Shown: positions 40,045 through 49,262 of the stretch, in pieces
How the letters are laid out: the number at the start of each line of letters is the position of its first letter
Numbering within the stretch: position 1 is the first letter of the stretch
Assembly: GCA_020635535.1 (NCBI GenBank)
Contig: JACJZP010000020.1
Coordinates: forward strand, 1-54,262
From: Flavobacteriales bacterium
Lineage (GTDB): Bacteria; Bacteroidota; Bacteroidia; UBA10329
Reading direction: 5' to 3'
DNA: 54,262 nucleotides
The notes under the pieces: model-generated
The model's database searches: none
The model's input: only the letters and a program-made list of their open reading frames with translations
What the model was told of the DNA's origin: nothing
Program-made: the position numbers and the translations under genes

Positions 40045-41297
40045 GTGTGTTTGATGCAGATAGATGGCGAGAGGTGTTTGACACGTTGGGTGCGAACAAA
40101 CTTAGAACTGCGCTAACTGCATTCGGTGTGCTTTGGGGAATTTTCATGCTCATCATCATGCTTGGGGCGGGTTCTGGTCTGTACAATGGCGTAACCAGTG
40201 AATTTCAAGGGTTTGCCACCAATTCGCTGTATGTCTGGACACAGAGAACCACCATGCCTTACAAAGGTTTACCAGCCGGTCGCTGGTTCAGAATGGACAA
40301 TGAGGATACTAAAGCTATCAGAGAGCTTGTACCAGAGGCTAGGTTCATTGCACCAAGAAACGAGGTTGGCGGATGGCGTGGTTCTGCCAATGTGGTACGC
40401 GGAGTCAATACAGGAGCTTACGGCATTAAGGGAGATTACCCCGAAGCAGTGGAAATACAACCTTTTGAAGTAACTGAAGGGCGTCTACTCAATCAGTTTG
40501 ATATTGACCAGAAGCGCAAAGTAGCCGTTATTGGTGCCAAGGTTGTTAACGACCTGTTTGAGCCGAACGAAGAGGTAATTGGCAGCAACATTAGGATTAA
40601 CGGTGTTTATTTTACGGTAGTAGGTACGGTTAAGACCAAAAAAGCTGGTCGCGAAGCGGAGGATGATGCACAAAGCATATTTGTTCCGCTTACCTCGTTT
40701 CAGCAGGCTTTCAATTATGGGAATTGGGTGAGTTATTACGGATTTATGCCAATAGATGGAGTTTCTGTGGCTGAACTCGAAACCAAAGTACTATCGGTTC
40801 TAAAAGAGCGCCATAGGGTTCATCCAGATGATAAGTTCGCATTTGGAACCAACAATAACGAAGAGAGTTTTGCCGAATACGCCAATGTATTCTCTGGTAT
40901 CAACTTCCTGATATGGTTTGTTGGAACACTGACCCTGATCGCGGGTATCATTGGAATTAGCAACATTATGCTTGTCATTGTAAAGGAGCGCACAAAAGAG
41001 ATCGGAATCAGAAGAGCCATTGGTGCAAGTCCCACAAGCATTGTAAGCCAGATCATTCTGGAAGCACTGGTGCTTACCTCAATGGCCGGTTACATTGGAA
41101 TTGTTCTCGGGGTTTGGACAGTTGAATATGTCGGGCCAATGATAGAAGATGAATCCTTTACTAATCCTCAAATTGACTTTCAAACCATTCTCATTGCGCT
41201 TGGTGTTCTGATCATATCAGGATGCGCTGCTGGATTTCTACCAGCCTACCGAGCTCTTGAGATAAAACCCGTTGAAGCTTTACGAACTGAAAATTGA
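40041..41297 (+). CDS. MacB-type ABC exporter permease 2
   Basis: A 418-aa paralogue of the preceding gene with the same layout: MSVFDADRWREVFDTLGANKLRTALTAFG at the start, one N-terminal transmembrane helix, a periplasmic domain, and three C-terminal helices with VKERTKEIGIRRAIGA. The two permeases are clearly diverged duplicates and would form a heterodimer with one ATPase. Overlap with the upstream stop is ATGA. Confidence 0.93.
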   Translation: MSVFDADRWREVFDTLGANKLRTALTAFGVLWGIFMLIIMLGAGSGLYNGVTSEFQGFATNSLYVWTQRTTMPYKGLPAGRWFRMDNEDTKAIRELVPEARFIAPRNEVGGWRGSANVVRGVNTGAYGIKGDYPEAVEIQPFEVTEGRLLNQFDIDQKRKVAVIGAKVVNDLFEPNEEVIGSNIRINGVYFTVVGTVKTKKAGREAEDDAQSIFVPLTSFQQAFNYGNWVSYYGFMPIDGVSVAELETKVLSVLKERHRVHPDDKFAFGTNNNEESFAEYANVFSGINFLIWFVGTLTLIAGIIGISNIMLVIVKERTKEIGIRRAIGASPTSIVSQIILEALVLTSMAGYIGIVLGVWTVEYVGPMIEDESFTNPQIDFQTILIALGVLIISGCAAGFLPAYRALEIKPVEALRTEN

Positions 41298-41421
41298 ACC
41301 ATAGGTTACGAATTACTAATGAATACAAATATTCGAATGGCAATTGCACATCGCTGAGCAGCTGCTTTCTGTAACTACACCATGAATTTTGACTATTAAA
41401 CTTTGAACTTATAAGCATTCT

Positions 41422-42507
41422 ATGAAATCATTTGTAAGAATATTGGTTGTCCTTGTTATCCTTGCCGGATTCGGATATACGCTTTATCATCTCTACGAGA
41501 AATCGCAAGAGCCGCCTGTAGTCTTTGAGACAAGCCAGCCTTTCCGAACCGACATCATTAAGAAAACTGTGGCCACTGGCACCATTGCCCCAAAGAAGGA
41601 GGTTGCCATAAAACCACGGGTATCAGGCATTATTGAGAAGGTCTATGTAGAAGAAGGCGACATGGTTAAAAGTGGCGACCCGATAGCTAAGGTGAAGATC
41701 GTACCTGATATGGTAAGCTTGAATAATGCCAAGAACCGAGTTCAGATGGCCGAGATTTCTGTTCAAAATGCCAAGCAGAACTTTGACCGACAGAAACCAC
41801 TGCTTGACCAAGGAGTGATTGCTATGGCTGAATTCCAACCCATAGAAACCAGCCTTCTCAATGCTCAGCAGGAACTTCTTGCAGCTCAGAATAATCTACA
41901 GCTCATTGAAGAAGGAGCGCTCAAGAACGAAGGCAGCACATCGAACACCATCATCCGCTCAACGGCCAATGGAATGATACTGGAAGTGCCGCTGAAAGAA
42001 GGTAACTCGGTTATTGAGAGCAACACCTTCAACGAAGGAACCACCATTGCTTCTATTGCCGACATGGGAGAAATGATCTTTGAAGGTAAAGTAGATGAGA
42101 GCGAGGTAGGAAAGATCAAAGAAGGCATGGATCTTTTAATAACCATCGGAGCATTGGAAGGTCATACATTCAATGCCGAATTGGAGCATATTTCTCCGAA
42201 GGGAGCCGTTGAAAATGGAGCGGTTCAGTTCAAGATCAAAGCTGCGGTTCAATTGAAAAAGGATGTTTTCATCCGATCGGGTTACAGCGCAAATGCCGAC
42301 ATTGTTCTTGAGCGGAAAGATTCAGTGCTGGCAATTCCAGAAGCCCTTCTCATTTTCGGAGACCACCCAGATTCAATTTTCGTAGAGGTAGAAACCCACC
42401 CACAAGTATTTGAAAAGCGTCCGGTTCAACTTGGATTGTCAGATGGTATTAAGGTGGAAGTGGTATCGGGTATAGATGAAACAGACAACCTGAAGAAACC
42501 GCTTTAA
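41422..42507 (+). CDS. Membrane-fusion protein of the ABC exporter (MacA-like)
   Basis: A 361-aa periplasmic adaptor with a single N-terminal transmembrane anchor (FVRILVVLVILAGFGYTLYHL). It shows the adaptor layout: biotinyl-lipoyl half motif ATGTIAPKKEVAIKPRVSG, a coiled-coil hairpin (about 90-170, QMAEISVQNAKQNFDRQKPLLDQ), the second lipoyl half (IIRSTANGMILEVPLKEG) and a beta-barrel. It bridges the permeases to an outer membrane channel. No TolC-like gene is nearby. It lies 124 bases after permease 2 on the same strand; the gap shows no gene. Confidence 0.9.
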   Translation: MKSFVRILVVLVILAGFGYTLYHLYEKSQEPPVVFETSQPFRTDIIKKTVATGTIAPKKEVAIKPRVSGIIEKVYVEEGDMVKSGDPIAKVKIVPDMVSLNNAKNRVQMAEISVQNAKQNFDRQKPLLDQGVIAMAEFQPIETSLLNAQQELLAAQNNLQLIEEGALKNEGSTSNTIIRSTANGMILEVPLKEGNSVIESNTFNEGTTIASIADMGEMIFEGKVDESEVGKIKEGMDLLITIGALEGHTFNAELEHISPKGAVENGAVQFKIKAAVQLKKDVFIRSGYSANADIVLERKDSVLAIPEALLIFGDHPDSIFVEVETHPQVFEKRPVQLGLSDGIKVEVVSGIDETDNLKKPL

Positions 42508-42514
42508 AATCGGA

Positions 42515-42982
42515 TCACTCCGTCTTTCTCAGCTCGTTGAACCATTTCAACGCTTCACTTTCACAATCAAAGATCTTTGTGGGATAACGATGCTTTCTAA
42601 CCGCCAACAGTCCTGTGGTCAAAATTCTATGCGCCAAAGACTTTAATACAATCGCCTCAGCGAGCTTCAACGATTCAAATTCTTCATGATGGTAATTCCG
42701 AACCTCGACCGTGACATGAGTCGTTGGGTCAGCAACCAACAGATGGTAGAATCCTTTGCCTGAAACACACTCCAAAGTCCTTTCAATATTGTACTCAGCC
42801 GCTTCATCGTCAACCTCAACATTGGCATGGAGATATGTTTTAACGACATCTCCATCTTTGATGATGAGGGCAGTTGGAGTAACCACTTTCGAAAGTGAGT
42901 TTGCTCCACGGTCAGTACGGTCCATAGACATAGGCCTGAATGCTTCTTCTAAAATTTTAATCCGCTCAGAATTCCAGTTCAT
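42515..42982 (-). CDS. STAS/SpoIIAA-like small protein
   Basis: A 155-aa soluble protein with no signal peptide. Mixed alpha/beta pattern (GDVVKTYLHANVEVDDEAAEY, HVTVEVRNYHHEEFESLKL, LAHRILTTGLLAVRKHRYPTKIFDCESEALKWFNEL) resembling the STAS/SEC14-type domains of Bacteroidota hypothetical proteins. The final YPTKIFDCESEALKWF matches the last helix of such domains. Role unknown; convergent with the exporter, seven bases apart. Confidence 0.6.
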   Translation of the reverse strand: MNWNSERIKILEEAFRPMSMDRTDRGANSLSKVVTPTALIIKDGDVVKTYLHANVEVDDEAAEYNIERTLECVSGKGFYHLLVADPTTHVTVEVRNYHHEEFESLKLAEAIVLKSLAHRILTTGLLAVRKHRYPTKIFDCESEALKWFNELRKTE

Positions 42983-43162
42983 CTTATAAATATAAAGATT
43001 AATCGAAATAATTCAGACTTTCATCGAAATAGAATGCTTGCGTAAGGTGAATGTTTTTTATCGTTTCCGAAACAACCAATGGCCAAAATTACCGTTGGAC
43101 ACTTGACTGCTAACCTCTTGAGTAAATACTATAATTTACCTTTAGACCAATATTCTACTTTA

Positions 43163-45568
43163 ATGAAAAGTCATCTCATTCTTCTGGCCATGGGCCTGGC
43201 CGTAAATTCTGTCTTCGCGCAGTGTTCTTCAAGTGAAATTGAAATTGCAATTCAGGTTCTAACCGATAACTATGGTTACGAAACAGCTTGGAATTTACGT
43301 GATGGAGACGGGAATGTGCTAACCAGTGGTGGTCAAGGAGGTGTTTATGAGAATAATAGCTGGTATGGAGACACAATTTGTGTTGATGAGAATACTTGTT
43401 TACGTTTCGAAATATCCGACCAGTTCGGAGATGGCATTTGTTGCAGCTATGGTCAAGGTAGTTACACCGTTTATATGGATGGGGTACAGCAAACCACGGG
43501 AGGAAACTTCAGTAACAGTGCATTTCATATTTTCAACTGTCCTCCTGGATCAACCTGTAGCGATCCACTTACCATTACCGAAGGAACTTACACTGCACCT
43601 GGAGCTAATACTTGGTATTCTTTTACACCGGCACAGAATGGAACCTACGCAATTGATGCTTGCAACAATAGCTGCGACTCCAGAATATGGGTTTACGACT
43701 ACTGCGAAGGTCTGGTATGGGCAGATGACAATACTGGCACCATCTATTACGATGATGACCAAGGTGGGTGCGGCCCTCAGGCCATGATCGGTGCCGCATT
43801 GCTTGAAGGTGGGGTTGAGTATTGGATACGAATAGGAACCGACAACAATGATTGCGCTGGAGTCATCAACTGGTCGCTTTCATACAATGGCCCTGTGGTT
43901 GGCTGCATGGACCCTACTGCATGTAATTACAATCCGCTTGCCTCCGTTTCAGATAATAACTGTATCTATCCAGGTGACCCGGCATGCCCAGATGGACCAG
44001 ATCTAATTGTTGATTCAACTGCGCTTTCAAACTCATTGTACATGTCATCAATGAACGTTCCTGCCAACGATTGCCAGGTAGAGGAAGGTTGTATGAATGG
44101 GTATGGAATGCGAGACATCATCCGATTCAGCACTCACATTAAGAACATCGGAAACTTGGACTATTACATTGGCAGTCCGAGCGCGAATCCTGATCAATTT
44201 GATTTTGTAAACTGCCATAATCATACCCATTACAAGGGGTACGCAGAATACAAACTGTACGATGTAAACGGAATTGAAATTCCAATAGGGTTTAAGAACG
44301 GATTCTGCGTCATGGATCTTGAGTGTTCTGGAGGTGGTACAGCCCAATATGGCTGTAGCACCATGGGCATATCTGCGGGTTGCGGAGATATCTATTCCTC
44401 AGGCCTATCATGTCAGTGGATAGATGTAACAGATATTGACACCGGACTTTACACGTTCGTCAATACCTGTAATTGGGACAATGATCCAGATGCGCTTGGA
44501 CGCTATGAGACCAATCACTTGAATAACTGGGCACAATTGTGCATTTACTTAGGTAGAGATCAAAGTGGAGCCATGTACGTGGAGCAGGTACCAGACTGTC
44601 AACCTTACGTTGACTGCCTTGGACAACTATATGGTAACGCCCAGCCCGATTGTAATGGTATATGTGCAGGGTCGGCATTACGCGGAGACCTGAATACGGA
44701 TACTGCTCAAACCTTGATCGATGCGCACCAATATGTGGCCGATATACTTGCCAATGACATTATTCCTACTCCATGTAACGATGTTAATGCTGATGGGGAA
44801 ATTGACGTCTATGACGCTTCACTACTTGTTGATTGTTCTTTAACCAATGATGGCCATGTAACGGGATCCAATCATGACCACTGCAATTTCCCATATGGCA
44901 TTGTGAACATATATGACACGGTTGAATTCAGCATAGGTTATGTGGACCACGCGCAGCATTACATTGACATCTACCTGAAAAACCCGGGCAATTTTGTGGT
45001 AGCTTATCAATTTGAAATGGCTGGACTGACCATTGAAAGTGTAGAGAACCTGGTTGACCCAATGGTCTATCCCATTACGCCCGAGTGGACTTTGGGCGGC
45101 ACGGAAGTAATCGGTATCAGTTATCAAGATTCGTTGATACCGAAATATCTTAACCCGGCACCACTCTGTCGAATTCACTATTTCTCATTAACAGATACCG
45201 TCATCTGTATTTCCAATATTAAAACCGTGGTCAATCAGAATTATGAAGAAACCATAAAACGGGTTGATGGTCTTCATGCTTGCATCATTGCCCACACAGG
45301 CATCGATGAACTTGTAGATGGAGGGGTTGATCTTCGCCTATTTCCAAACCCAATGGAATCTGCCACCACATTGGAGGTCAACAATCGATATAATGCCGAG
45401 GTCAATGTTTCATTGATAGATCCATCTGGCAAAATGGTTCGAGACTATGGGAATGTTACCAATTCTAAACTTACGATTGAAAAGAGTGGCTTGAGTGCAG
45501 GTATTTACTTTGTTCAAGTTACGGACAAGCACCGTGTATTAACACGGGAGAAGCTGATCATCAATTAA
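43163..45568 (+). CDS. Secreted bacterial lysyl oxidase with T9SS sorting domain
   Basis: Start chosen at 43163 (MKSHLILLAMGLAVNSVFAQ) over an ATG at 43079 that would precede the signal with an unrelated 28 residues. The 801-aa protein has an N-terminal CUB-like domain (about 21-125), a second beta domain, a short GCMDPTACNYNP Cys motif, then a lysyl oxidase domain (about 290-480). Copper ligands: FVNCHNHTHYKGY (H352, H354, H356). Cofactor (LTQ) residues: K378 in IGFKNGFC and Y411 in CGDIYSSGLSCQWIDV, 33 apart as compared with 35 in human LOX. A dockerin-like segment (505-560), a beta domain and a type A T9SS tail follow. LOX oxidises peptidyl lysines to aldehydes. The substrate here is unknown. 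Confidence 0.9.
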   Translation: MKSHLILLAMGLAVNSVFAQCSSSEIEIAIQVLTDNYGYETAWNLRDGDGNVLTSGGQGGVYENNSWYGDTICVDENTCLRFEISDQFGDGICCSYGQGSYTVYMDGVQQTTGGNFSNSAFHIFNCPPGSTCSDPLTITEGTYTAPGANTWYSFTPAQNGTYAIDACNNSCDSRIWVYDYCEGLVWADDNTGTIYYDDDQGGCGPQAMIGAALLEGGVEYWIRIGTDNNDCAGVINWSLSYNGPVVGCMDPTACNYNPLASVSDNNCIYPGDPACPDGPDLIVDSTALSNSLYMSSMNVPANDCQVEEGCMNGYGMRDIIRFSTHIKNIGNLDYYIGSPSANPDQFDFVNCHNHTHYKGYAEYKLYDVNGIEIPIGFKNGFCVMDLECSGGGTAQYGCSTMGISAGCGDIYSSGLSCQWIDVTDIDTGLYTFVNTCNWDNDPDALGRYETNHLNNWAQLCIYLGRDQSGAMYVEQVPDCQPYVDCLGQLYGNAQPDCNGICAGSALRGDLNTDTAQTLIDAHQYVADILANDIIPTPCNDVNADGEIDVYDASLLVDCSLTNDGHVTGSNHDHCNFPYGIVNIYDTVEFSIGYVDHAQHYIDIYLKNPGNFVVAYQFEMAGLTIESVENLVDPMVYPITPEWTLGGTEVIGISYQDSLIPKYLNPAPLCRIHYFSLTDTVICISNIKTVVNQNYEETIKRVDGLHACIIAHTGIDELVDGGVDLRLFPNPMESATTLEVNNRYNAEVNVSLIDPSGKMVRDYGNVTNSKLTIEKSGLSAGIYFVQVTDKHRVLTREKLIIN

Positions 45569-45595
45569 ACCTTTTCAAGGGTAAATTGTCATTTT

Positions 45596-45619
45596 GAAGC
45601 CTCATTTACGTGGGGCTTC
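45596..45619 (+). terminator. Hairpin between the lysyl oxidase and MsrB genes
   Basis: GAAGCC (45596-45601) pairs with GGCTTC (45614-45619) over a 12-base loop, followed by ATTTG. Short stem; probably a weak terminator. Confidence 0.4.
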
Positions 45620-45633
45620 ATTTGTAAAAGGCC

Positions 45634-46041
45634 ATGAGCGAGGAAAAGTATCCATTAAGTAAATCTGACCATGAATGGCGCAAGGAACTGAGTGATGAGC
45701 AGTACCGAATTCTGCGTCAAAAAGGAACTGAACGGCCCTTTACAGGTTCGTATGATTTTCATTTTGAAGAAGGTTCGTACTACTGTGCCGGTTGTGGTAG
45801 TAAACTGTTCGAATCTGGATCAAAGTACGATAGCGGGTGCGGTTGGCCTGCATTCTACCAGACGGCAGAAAAAGGTGCAGTCGTTGAAAAGCTGGATAAA
45901 AGCCACGGAATGATACGCACCGAAGTGCTCTGTGGCAATTGTGGTGGTCATTTAGGCCATGTTTTCCCAGACGGACCCATGGATAAAACTGGATTGCGCT
46001 ATTGCATTAATTCCGCTGCGCTTGACTTCAAGAATAAGTAA
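45634..46041 (+). CDS. msrB: Peptide-methionine (R)-S-oxide reductase
   Basis: A 135-aa MsrB, reducing R-sulfoxides of methionine in proteins. Zinc cysteines are present as C51-C54 (CAGC) and C100-C103 (CGNC); the catalytic Cys is C124 in RYCINSAAL. A further Cys at 69 (SGCGWPAF) may be the resolving one. No signal peptide, so cytoplasmic. Its position between two secreted copper oxidases suggests repair of damage from oxidant by-products, though housekeeping is equally likely. Full length. Confidence 0.96.
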   Translation: MSEEKYPLSKSDHEWRKELSDEQYRILRQKGTERPFTGSYDFHFEEGSYYCAGCGSKLFESGSKYDSGCGWPAFYQTAEKGAVVEKLDKSHGMIRTEVLCGNCGGHLGHVFPDGPMDKTGLRYCINSAALDFKNK

Positions 46042-46063
46042 CTTTGATAAGAACGTTTCTCCC

Positions 46064-47608
46064 ATGAAGACCATAACCGCCTCCCTATTCATCCTGTTGT
46101 CTCTGAACAGCTTCGGACAAACGGCCACCTACAATGCCGATGTTTCATGCATTCTCTATGAGCACTGTACCTCATGCCATCATGATGGCGGAATTGCCCC
46201 ATTCGGATTAATGGATTATCAAGAAGCCACGGCAGCCGCCTACGGAATCTATCAAGCGGTTAATGCTGGAACCATGCCGCCTTGGCCACCGAATCATGAT
46301 TACAACCAATTGGCACACGAGCGTCTGCTGTCTCAAGAGGAAATTGACATCATTAATGAATGGGTCAATGGTGGAACACCAGAAGGACAGGGAACGGCTC
46401 CACAAGCACCGGTTTATTTATCTAACGAGGAAATTACCAATCCGGATCTTGTACTGACCATGGAGCAGTATACGGTAAACAGCATTGGCAATGATGTTTA
46501 TCGCTGCTTTGTCATTCCCACTGGTCTGACTGAGGATGTGTTCATCACTGAAATCGAAGTGATTCCAGGTAATAATGAAGCTGTTCACCATGTGTTACTG
46601 TTTCAAGATATTACAAACACTCCTCAACAATTGGACAATAATGACCCTAATCCTGGTTACACCCACTTTGGTGGCACGGGAAGTTCACAATCAAAAATGA
46701 TAGGAAGTTGGGTTCCAGGTCAAGGTAGAAAGGTGTATCCATCTGGAATGGGTGTTCGAATTCCGGCTGGAGCAGATGTGGTGATGCAAATACATTATCC
46801 AACTACAGCCAATGGACAGACAGATCAAACAAAGGTCAACATCAAATACACCACTGGCTTTGTGCGTGAAGTGTATATTGCCCCACCTCTTAACCATTAC
46901 TCCTTAAACGAAGGGAGTTTGGTAGTCCCCGCCAACTCAGTAAGCACATTCAGCTGTGACTACCAAGTTCCCAATCAATACGATTTAACGGTTTTAGATG
47001 TTGCCCCGCATATGCATCTGCTCGGAAAATCAATAACCGTTTGGGCAGAAACACCAAGCAACCAGACGATTCCTTTCATTCAGATAAATGATTGGGATTT
47101 TCATTGGCAAGGATTCTATGATTTCAAAAATCCAATTAGAATACCCGCAGGCAGTACAGTTTACAGCACTGCGACCTACGACAACACATCCAATAATCCG
47201 AACAATCCTAATAATCCTCCTCAACTGGTTACTGCTGGAGAATCGACCACAGAAGAAATGATGTTGGTCTATTTCAGCTACACACTTTATGTTCCTGGAG
47301 ATGAAAACATTGTAATTGATGGTTCCACCTCGCATCCTACGCATACTTGCAATAATCAGTTTGTTGGACTTGATGAGTTTGAAGCTGAAGACCTTTGGAT
47401 ATATCCGATTCCGGCAATTGACATTTTGAATATCAGTTCTGATGGCAATTGGAGTCAATTCAGAATTACAGATGTTGCAGGAAAAGTGATCAAGCAGGTT
47501 TCTGGGGTCAGGTCAGTTGATGTTTCCGATCTATCTGCTGGCATTTACCATCTAACAGCAATCTCAAAGGATAAGGTGGCCACCACTAAGTTTGTAGTGC
47601 AGAAATAA
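46064..47608 (+). CDS. Copper type II monooxygenase (PHM/DBM-like) with heme motif, T9SS
   Basis: Start at 46064 (MKTITASLFILLSLNSFGQ signal); an in-frame ATG at 45959 overlaps MsrB. The 514-aa protein opens with a c-type heme motif CTSCH (C35, C38, H39) in a small cytochrome-like domain. Two PHM-type domains follow with all six copper ligands recognisable: H175/H176 (EAVHHVLLF) and H244 (MQIHYP) for CuH; H316/H318 (PHMHLLG) and M399 or M400 (TTEEMMLVYFSY) for CuM. The last 75 residues are a T9SS sorting domain (DLWIYPIPAIDILNI to GIYHLTAISKD). It oxygenates a C-H bond using ascorbate or a heme as electron donor. Substrate unknown. Confidence 0.9.
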   Translation: MKTITASLFILLSLNSFGQTATYNADVSCILYEHCTSCHHDGGIAPFGLMDYQEATAAAYGIYQAVNAGTMPPWPPNHDYNQLAHERLLSQEEIDIINEWVNGGTPEGQGTAPQAPVYLSNEEITNPDLVLTMEQYTVNSIGNDVYRCFVIPTGLTEDVFITEIEVIPGNNEAVHHVLLFQDITNTPQQLDNNDPNPGYTHFGGTGSSQSKMIGSWVPGQGRKVYPSGMGVRIPAGADVVMQIHYPTTANGQTDQTKVNIKYTTGFVREVYIAPPLNHYSLNEGSLVVPANSVSTFSCDYQVPNQYDLTVLDVAPHMHLLGKSITVWAETPSNQTIPFIQINDWDFHWQGFYDFKNPIRIPAGSTVYSTATYDNTSNNPNNPNNPPQLVTAGESTTEEMMLVYFSYTLYVPGDENIVIDGSTSHPTHTCNNQFVGLDEFEAEDLWIYPIPAIDILNISSDGNWSQFRITDVAGKVIKQVSGVRSVDVSDLSAGIYHLTAISKDKVATTKFVVQK

Positions 47609-47609
47609 G

Positions 47610-47634
47610 AAAGGCACCCTGTAGGTGCCTTTCT
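47610..47634. terminator. Bidirectional terminator with perfect 10-bp stem
   Basis: GAAAGGCACC (47610-47619) pairs with GGTGCCTTTC (47625-47634) over a five-base loop, between the convergent PHM-like and 47660 genes. Confidence 0.75.
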
Positions 47635-47659
47635 CATAGTTCGAATTGTCTGTCAACTC

Positions 47660-47998
47660 TTAAACCACTTCGAGTTCAAGAGTAACGTCCAGTGATTCTC
47701 CATTAAGAACAACCACAGCTTCGTTCACCTCCTTAAAACCAGGAAAAGAGAAACGGGCCATATAGATGCCTTCGGGTATATTGGTCATTTTAAAGTACCC
47801 GGTAGGCGAAGTAACATAGGTTCTACCTGAACCTAAAAGTTCTACTACACAACCGAAAACGCGGGCCCCGGTCTTAGCACTTACCACCTTTCCTTTGAAA
47901 GTACCGCTGTTGTTATCTGTTTTTGACTCAGGCAGGCTAATAGCGTGAAGCAATTGTTCTATACCTGCATAGTTGATCTGCTCGTTGGTCGTTTTCAT
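47660..47998 (-). CDS. Carboxypeptidase-regulatory-like domain protein
   Basis: A 112-aa protein with no signal peptide. After a helical N-terminus (MKTTNEQINYAGIEQLLHAI) it consists of one CarboxypepD_reg-type beta-sandwich: GTFKGKVVSAKTGARVFGCVV, TSPTGYFKMTNIPEG, MARFSFPGFKEV. These domains are usually modules of outer membrane TonB receptors; here it stands alone. A short hairpin AGGTAGA/TCTACCT (48023-48045) lies in its leader. Role unknown; transcribed convergently to the copper enzyme. Confidence 0.7.
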   Translation of the reverse strand: MKTTNEQINYAGIEQLLHAISLPESKTDNNSGTFKGKVVSAKTGARVFGCVVELLGSGRTYVTSPTGYFKMTNIPEGIYMARFSFPGFKEVNEAVVVLNGESLDVTLELEVV

Positions 47999-48022
47999 GA
48001 TTTCCAGATTTTTTGGTTAAAC

Positions 48023-48045
48023 AGGTAGAGTCTTTCCATCTACCT
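48023..48045. promoter_or_regulatory. Leader hairpin upstream of the 47660 gene
   Basis: AGGTAGA (48023-48029) and TCTACCT (48039-48045) form a 7-bp stem in the 5' leader of the 47660 gene. No known riboswitch is recognised. Confidence 0.3.
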
Positions 48046-48144
48046 ACATAACTGAACTTGTTTTCAATTGTTGTGCCAGAATTCAGAAACATTCGCATTT
48101 AAGAACGTTTGCAATCCAATTGACAAAGGGCTGTGTAACAAAAA

Positions 48145-48172
48145 GGGCCGCTATGTTTTCACATAACGGCCC
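48145..48172 (-). terminator. Terminator of the 48220 gene
   Basis: GGGCCGCTATG (48145-48155) and CATAACGGCCC (48162-48172), one mismatch, followed on the minus strand by TTTTTG. Confidence 0.75.
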
Positions 48173-48219
48173 GATCAACCAATCCGCTTTCCAAAGAACG
48201 GAAAGCTTCCTACCTACCC

Positions 48220-49074
48220 TTAAAATCCTACTCCTAATCTTATTCCTGGAATGATCAAGTGACCAACACCATCTTTCTGCACACTTCCAGTAACCTGACC
48301 TCCTTGGTTAACAAACAACTGATCGTAAGTAAAGTTCACTTGCTTGTAATTAATGTTGAATAAAACACTGAAATGACCTCTATGTCTTCGGGATTGAACT
48401 TTGAAACCCAGACCGAACCCAGCAATAGCACCTCCTTTCAATGTGTTGCCATAGTCGTCAACATTATTGGTGCTTTTACCAAAACCCTTGAAAGCCATGG
48501 CATAACCAGCCTCCATTGCATAGAATGGTGTGAAACGGCCTTTGGTTGGACCATCTCCAGCATGATACAGATACAGCGGTAAATACACTCCTGCCAATTC
48601 CTTCTTCTCCAGTCCGTTTACCTTCGGATTGAAAGGATTGGAAAACACATGATCAACACCGATTCCAATTCCCAGATACGCAAAGCGATTGAACTTGTAA
48701 CCATTCACCATTCTCACACCACCCTGTACATTCTCAATTAACACCTGTACTTCGTTGAAGTAGCCCTTCTTTCTTGGCTCATATCTTAACGAATCCCTTT
48801 TCCAAGGATGATGATGTCCCCACGCTCCACGCTGCTCAAATCTATGTTCGGGTTCTTCCTTTGTGATTTTTTCAATCTCATCGATTTTCACCGCAAATAC
48901 ATTTCCATCTCGAGACTTTATCTTGTAACTGACATTGGGAACCGTTTCAATGATCATTCCCCTGTAGATGTTGCCCTCCTTGAGATAGATGACATCTTCC
49001 ATTCCGTGCTGAGCCAATGCAGCAAAGGGCATCAGAAAGAGCACTATTACCAGTGATTTGAGTTGATATTTCAT
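48220..49074 (-). CDS. Outer membrane beta-barrel protein
   Basis: Start chosen at 49074 (MKYQLKSLVIVLFLMPFAALAQ signal) instead of 49113. The 284-aa product ends in an aromatic beta-barrel terminus (LIIPGIRLGVGF). The N-terminal part has DVIYLKEGNIYRGMIIETVP, a LysM-less NlpE/DUF-like beta segment found in Bacteroidota surface proteins, and the rest alternates strands and loops (YLGIGIGVDHVF, GRFTPFYAMEAGYAM, GHFSVLFNINYKQVNF). It is an eight- to ten-stranded barrel of the outer membrane, function unknown. Confidence 0.82.
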   Translation of the reverse strand: MKYQLKSLVIVLFLMPFAALAQHGMEDVIYLKEGNIYRGMIIETVPNVSYKIKSRDGNVFAVKIDEIEKITKEEPEHRFEQRGAWGHHHPWKRDSLRYEPRKKGYFNEVQVLIENVQGGVRMVNGYKFNRFAYLGIGIGVDHVFSNPFNPKVNGLEKKELAGVYLPLYLYHAGDGPTKGRFTPFYAMEAGYAMAFKGFGKSTNNVDDYGNTLKGGAIAGFGLGFKVQSRRHRGHFSVLFNINYKQVNFTYDQLFVNQGGQVTGSVQKDGVGHLIIPGIRLGVGF

Positions 49075-49262
49075 TTTAATCGATTTTAAAACTCTAACAA
49101 GAACGAGATCCAATTTGTTTGATGATGGAGTTGTTGAATGCGGTCAAATGTCTTCCATATTTCAAAGCTAAACTATGACGCAGGCCTTCTGATCAAGGTG
49201 ATTCTCATCACCAACGGAGCTTCGGTAGATGAACTAAGTGGATTACCGATATTCGCTGCGAG

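Noticed and set aside
45959..46063. Longer start for the copper monooxygenase
   Set aside because: The extension overlaps MsrB coding sequence and would bury the signal peptide.
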